A stretch of 43,673 nucleotides of DNA from Agrococcus sp. KRD186. Its GTDB lineage: Bacteria > Actinomycetota > Actinomycetes > Actinomycetales > Microbacteriaceae. Positions 40,844 through 43,673 of the stretch are shown here, in pieces. The notes below the pieces were generated by a model. It saw nothing but the letters and a program-made list of their open reading frames with translations. It did not search any database and was not told the DNA's origin. A program made the translations under genes and the position numbers. Within the stretch, counting starts at the first letter, position 1, and every line of letters starts with the position of its first letter. The stretch is from the NCBI RefSeq assembly GCF_017168255.1, contig NZ_JABFAP010000001.1:216468-260140 (forward strand), given 5' to 3'.

Positions 40844-43051
40844 TTATGACGTGGGCCGGAACCCCCGCAGCGTCAGCGAGTGCAGCACCACGAACACGCT
40901 CGAGAATGCCATCGCGGCGCCGGCGATGAGCGGGCTCAGCAGACCCAGCATCGCCAGTGGGATCGCGGCGGTGTTGTAGGCGAAGGCCCAGAAGAGGTTG
41001 CCGCGAATGGTGCGCAGCGTGCGGCGTGACAGCGCGATCGCGTCGGCGGCACCGGCGAGGTCGCCGTGCACGAGCGTGATGTCGGCGGCCTGCTGGGCGG
41101 CGTCGGTGCCCGTGCCCATCGCGAGCCCCAGGTCGGCGGCGGCGAGCGCGGCGGCGTCGTTCACACCGTCGCCCGCCATGGCCACCCGCGCGCCGCGAGC
41201 CTGCTCGGCGACGACCGCGTCGACCTTCTGCGCCGGGCTCACGCCGGCGATCACCCGGCGGATGCCGACCTCGGCCGCCACCGCCTGCGCGGCGCGCTCG
41301 TGGTCGCCCGTCAGCATCACGACGTCAATCCCGAGCGAAGCCAGCCGCTCGACGGCGGCACGGCTGGTGGCCTTGACGGTGTCTCGCACGGCCACGACGG
41401 CGCGCATCCGCCCGTCCCAGGCGATCGCGAGCGCGGTCGCGCCCTTCGCCTCGGCGGCCTCGAAGGCGTCGGCGAGGTCTGCCGGCATCGGCACGCTCCA
41501 GTCGGCGGCGAGCCAGGCGGGCTTGCCCACCTGCACGGCGCGCCCGTCGACGACGCCGACGACGCCCGCACCCTGCGCGGCTCGCACGTCGGTTGCCACC
41601 TCCACCGAGGAGACGGCCTCGACGATCGCCCGCGCGATCGGGTGCTCGCTCGCGCGCTCCACGGCGGCGGCGACGCGCAGGGCCTCGTCGGCCGACTCGC
41701 CAGACGCGGCGACGACGGTCTCGACGCTCATGCGGCCCTCGGTGACGGTGCCGGTCTTGTCGACGAGCACCGTGGTGATGCCGCGGCTCGACTCGAGCAC
41801 GCGCGCGTCGCGGATGAGGATGCCGAGCTCGGCACCGCGGGTCGTGCCGGCCAGCAGCGCGGTCGGGGTCGCGAGGCCGAGGGCGCACGGGCAGGCGATG
41901 ATGAGCGTCGCGACGGCGGCGGTGAAGGCAGCGGGCACGTCGCCGGTGATGAGCAGCCAGCCCACGAGCGAGAGCAGCGAGAGCACGAGCACGGTCGGCA
42001 CGAAGTACTGCGAGACCCGGTCGGCGAGCCGCTGCACGTCGGCCTTGCCCTCCTGCGCGCGCTGCAGCAGCGAGGCGATGCGCGAGAGCTCGGTGTCGGC
42101 GCCGACGCGGGTGGCCTCGACGACGAGCATGCCGTGGCCGTTGATGGTGGCGCCCACGACCTCGGAGCCCTCGGTCACCTCGACCGGCAGCGACTCGCCG
42201 GTCAGCAGCGAGGCGTCGATCGCCGACGCGCCCTCGACGACCACGCCGTCGGCGGCGATCTTCTCGCCCGGCACGACGCGGAAGCGGTCGCCCACGACCA
42301 GGTCGCTCACGGCGATGCGCGACTCGACGCCGTCGCGGATGACGCTCGCCTCCTTCGCACCCAGCCGCGCGAGCGAGCGCATCGCCTGCTGGCTCGAGCG
42401 CTTGGTGCGGTGCTCGATGTAGCGGCCGCCGAGCAGGAAGACGGTCACGATCGCGGCGACCTCGAGGTAGAGCTCGTCGCCGTGGCCGCCGAACCACTGC
42501 ATCTCCATGCGCATGCCGATCTCGCCTGCGCTGCCCCAGATGAGCGCCCACAGCGACCAGCCCATCGCGGCGATGACGCCGAGCGAGACGAGCGTGTCCA
42601 TGGTGGCTGCGCCGTGGCGCAGGTTGACGGCGGCCGCGCGGTGGAACGGCCACGCGCCCCAGATCGCGATCGGCAGGGTGAGCGCGAGCGCCACCCACTG
42701 CCAGCCCGCGAACTGCAGCGACGGCACCATCGAGAGCACACCCACCGGCACACCGAGAATGGCGGATGCGATGAGGCGCGTCTTGAGGCTCGCACCGCGG
42801 GCGTCGTGGTCGTCTTCGGTCGCCGGCTCGGGCAGCGCGGCGGTGTAGCCGGTCGCCTCGACCGTGCGGATGGCGTCGTCGACCGACACGCCCGCCGGCA
42901 GCGACACGTGCGCGACCTCGGTGGCGTAGTTGACGCTCGCCTCGACGCCGGGCAGCTTGCTGAGCTTGCGCTCGATGCGGTTGGCGCACGAGGAGCAGGT
43001 CATGCCGCCGATCTCGAGATCGATGGTGGTCGCGAGTGCAGTGTCCGTCAT
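40844..43051 (-). CDS. copA: Copper-translocating P-type ATPase
   Basis: The 735-residue pump has an N-terminal heavy-metal-associated domain with GGMTCSSCANR (CxxC at residues 19 and 22), eight predicted helices, the transduction motif IACPCALGLATPTAL, the phosphorylation site VLVDKTGTVTEG and the hinge MAGDGVNDAAAL. It exports Cu(I). The ATG at 43051 is preferred to the GTG at 43060, because the TATAGT -10 element (43064-43059) ends only seven bases upstream, pointing to a leaderless mRNA starting at that ATG. A CsoR-type palindrome overlaps the promoter. Confidence 0.95.
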   Translation of the reverse strand: MTDTALATTIDLEIGGMTCSSCANRIERKLSKLPGVEASVNYATEVAHVSLPAGVSVDDAIRTVEATGYTAALPEPATEDDHDARGASLKTRLIASAILGVPVGVLSMVPSLQFAGWQWVALALTLPIAIWGAWPFHRAAAVNLRHGAATMDTLVSLGVIAAMGWSLWALIWGSAGEIGMRMEMQWFGGHGDELYLEVAAIVTVFLLGGRYIEHRTKRSSQQAMRSLARLGAKEASVIRDGVESRIAVSDLVVGDRFRVVPGEKIAADGVVVEGASAIDASLLTGESLPVEVTEGSEVVGATINGHGMLVVEATRVGADTELSRIASLLQRAQEGKADVQRLADRVSQYFVPTVLVLSLLSLVGWLLITGDVPAAFTAAVATLIIACPCALGLATPTALLAGTTRGAELGILIRDARVLESSRGITTVLVDKTGTVTEGRMSVETVVAASGESADEALRVAAAVERASEHPIARAIVEAVSSVEVATDVRAAQGAGVVGVVDGRAVQVGKPAWLAADWSVPMPADLADAFEAAEAKGATALAIAWDGRMRAVVAVRDTVKATSRAAVERLASLGIDVVMLTGDHERAAQAVAAEVGIRRVIAGVSPAQKVDAVVAEQARGARVAMAGDGVNDAAALAAADLGLAMGTGTDAAQQAADITLVHGDLAGAADAIALSRRTLRTIRGNLFWAFAYNTAAIPLAMLGLLSPLIAGAAMAFSSVFVVLHSLTLRGFRPTS

Positions 43052-43058
43052 GCCGTTC

Positions 43059-43078
43059 ACTATACCCCCAGGGGGTAT
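43059..43078 (-). promoter_or_regulatory. Copper-responsive promoter/operator of copA (CsoR type)
   Basis: ATACCCCC-A-GGGGGTAT (43062-43078) is a perfect palindrome with a single central base, the recognisable CsoR operator form. On the minus strand its edge forms the -10 hexamer TATAGT (43064-43059). A bound repressor would block polymerase. No csoR gene is in the window. Confidence 0.85.
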
Positions 43079-43565
43079 CTATCGCAACGGGGACCGGCTC
43101 TCAGCGCGGGCTGCCGAGGTGTCGAGGGCAGCGGAGAGGCTCGGCCGCGCGAGGAATAACCAGTAGCTGCTGACCGAGGCTGCCGCAAATGCGACTAGGG
43201 ACACGGTGGGACCTGTGATGCCAAGCACGATGGATGCATGAAATGCGACGCCGACCAGCACTGCGAGCACCCGCAGCTTAGGAACCCAGAGTGCGAACGC
43301 CAGAAATAGCTCGGTGAGAATGGTGGCGACAGACAGTGCCGGGAAAATCCAGTCAGGTAAGTCGAGCCAGAGCCAGCCCTGGAGAGGCCTGCCGGAGAGG
43401 AACACGGGGTTTATCTTCGATAACCCTGCGAACAGGTATAGGACCGTCACTTGCGTGAGCATCAGCAGTTGCGGCCACCACGGCACCGTCGGCGGTGCGG
43501 ATGGCCCTAGTGCGGCCACACCCCAACGGCCGCCGCTGCGGCTGAAGGGTCTGCTGCACGGATAG
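43079..43565 (-). pseudogene. HTTM-domain membrane protein, cut by an insertion element
   Basis: The last 160 or so residues resemble the C-terminal part of HTTM (vitamin-K-carboxylase-like) membrane proteins: LTQVTVLYLFAGLSKINPVF, LPDWIFPALSVATILTELFL and three more helices. The N-terminal half with the family's catalytic-type motifs is missing, because the frame runs backward into the IS element. It ends 18 bases before the CsoR site. Confidence 0.6.
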
Positions 43566-43673
43566 GTGACATCTGAGTTGGCTAGCCCGGAGGGCTGGCC
43601 TGGAAGGATGTCATCATGCCCAAGCCGTTTCCCAAGGAGTTTCGCGACGACGTGGTCCGTGTGGCGCAGCACC
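43566..43673 (+). mobile_element. IS3-type insertion sequence, left end (partial)
   Basis: The transposase start at 43616 defines an insertion element that continues beyond the window. The left end is probably near TGACATCTGAG at 43567. A small hairpin, AGCCCGGAGGGCT (43584-43596), lies between the end and the transposase. The terminal repeat and target duplication cannot be verified, since the right end is absent. Confidence 0.6.
43616..43673 (+). CDS. IS3-family transposase OrfA (partial)
   Basis: The 19 visible residues, MPKPFPKEFRDDVVRVAQH, are the characteristic start of actinobacterial IS3-type OrfA helix-turn-helix proteins. GGAAGGA lies eight bases before the ATG. The rest is outside the window. 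Confidence 0.8.
   Translation, partial: MPKPFPKEFRDDVVRVAQH

Noticed and set aside
43433-43480. CAGGTATAGGACCG followed by TTGCGTGAGC, resembling one arm of the 59-bp repeat
   Set aside because: There is no matching right arm at the expected distance, and the segment codes for a conserved HTTM helix (VTVLYLFAGLSK).

Overview
The window is very GC-rich actinobacterial chromosome. A GTP-dependent PEP carboxykinase, a MshA-like glycosyltransferase, F420-linked genes, a RamB-type regulator, DUF2510 (WYPDP) proteins and frequent GTG/TTG starts with 4-bp ATGA overlaps point to Microbacteriaceae. An Agrococcus-like genome is a guess from codon and sequence style, not a proven assignment. I see no rRNA, tRNA or CRISPR array.

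Layout. 1-2449 (minus): a binding-protein-dependent ABC importer (ATPase start, FecCD permease, lipoprotein), probably the putative F420-0 transporter, containing three different 18-bp tandem repeats. 2705-11248 (plus): a reductive pyrimidine catabolism operon with ureidopropionase, dihydropyrimidinase, an LLM-class (F420/FMN) oxidoreductase, a complete NitT/TauT/THI5-type ABC importer and a class III (beta-alanine type) aminotransferase. 11377-17084: a TacA/TacT-type toxin-antitoxin pair, an S51 peptidase coupled to ung, small membrane and unknown proteins, an aminoglycoside-type nucleotidyltransferase, an amidase, and a RelE toxin behind a truncated Phd-type antitoxin. 17156-25115: small unknown genes, a MshA-like glycosyltransferase, then a minus-strand envelope-stress block (PspA, TPM-domain protein with a frameshift, anti-sigma-like protein, ECF sigma factor) and a PaiB-like FMN protein.

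25481-33005 (plus) is a cluster of lower apparent GC: amino-acid ABC importer, DAO-type flavin oxidase, guanidino ureohydrolase, XRE-cupin regulator and a TPP enzyme resembling 5-guanidino-2-oxopentanoate decarboxylase. I read it as a route that imports and oxidatively degrades arginine (or a similar guanidino amino acid) through 2-ketoarginine. A tandem CGATATCG operator lies in its promoter. 33087-43673 holds a DUF559-like protein, pckG divergent from a RamB-like regulator with matching operators, a degenerate LMW-phosphatase/ArsC-type pseudoenzyme, an acyltransferase-3 membrane protein, a DUF2510/tubby-like protein, a CopA copper ATPase under a perfect CsoR-type palindrome, and an HTTM gene cut by an IS3-type element running off the end.

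The most notable unexplained structure is a 59-bp imperfect palindrome present three times at exactly the same length (1134-1192, 25232-25290, 34023-34081). Two of the copies bracket the arginine-type cluster.
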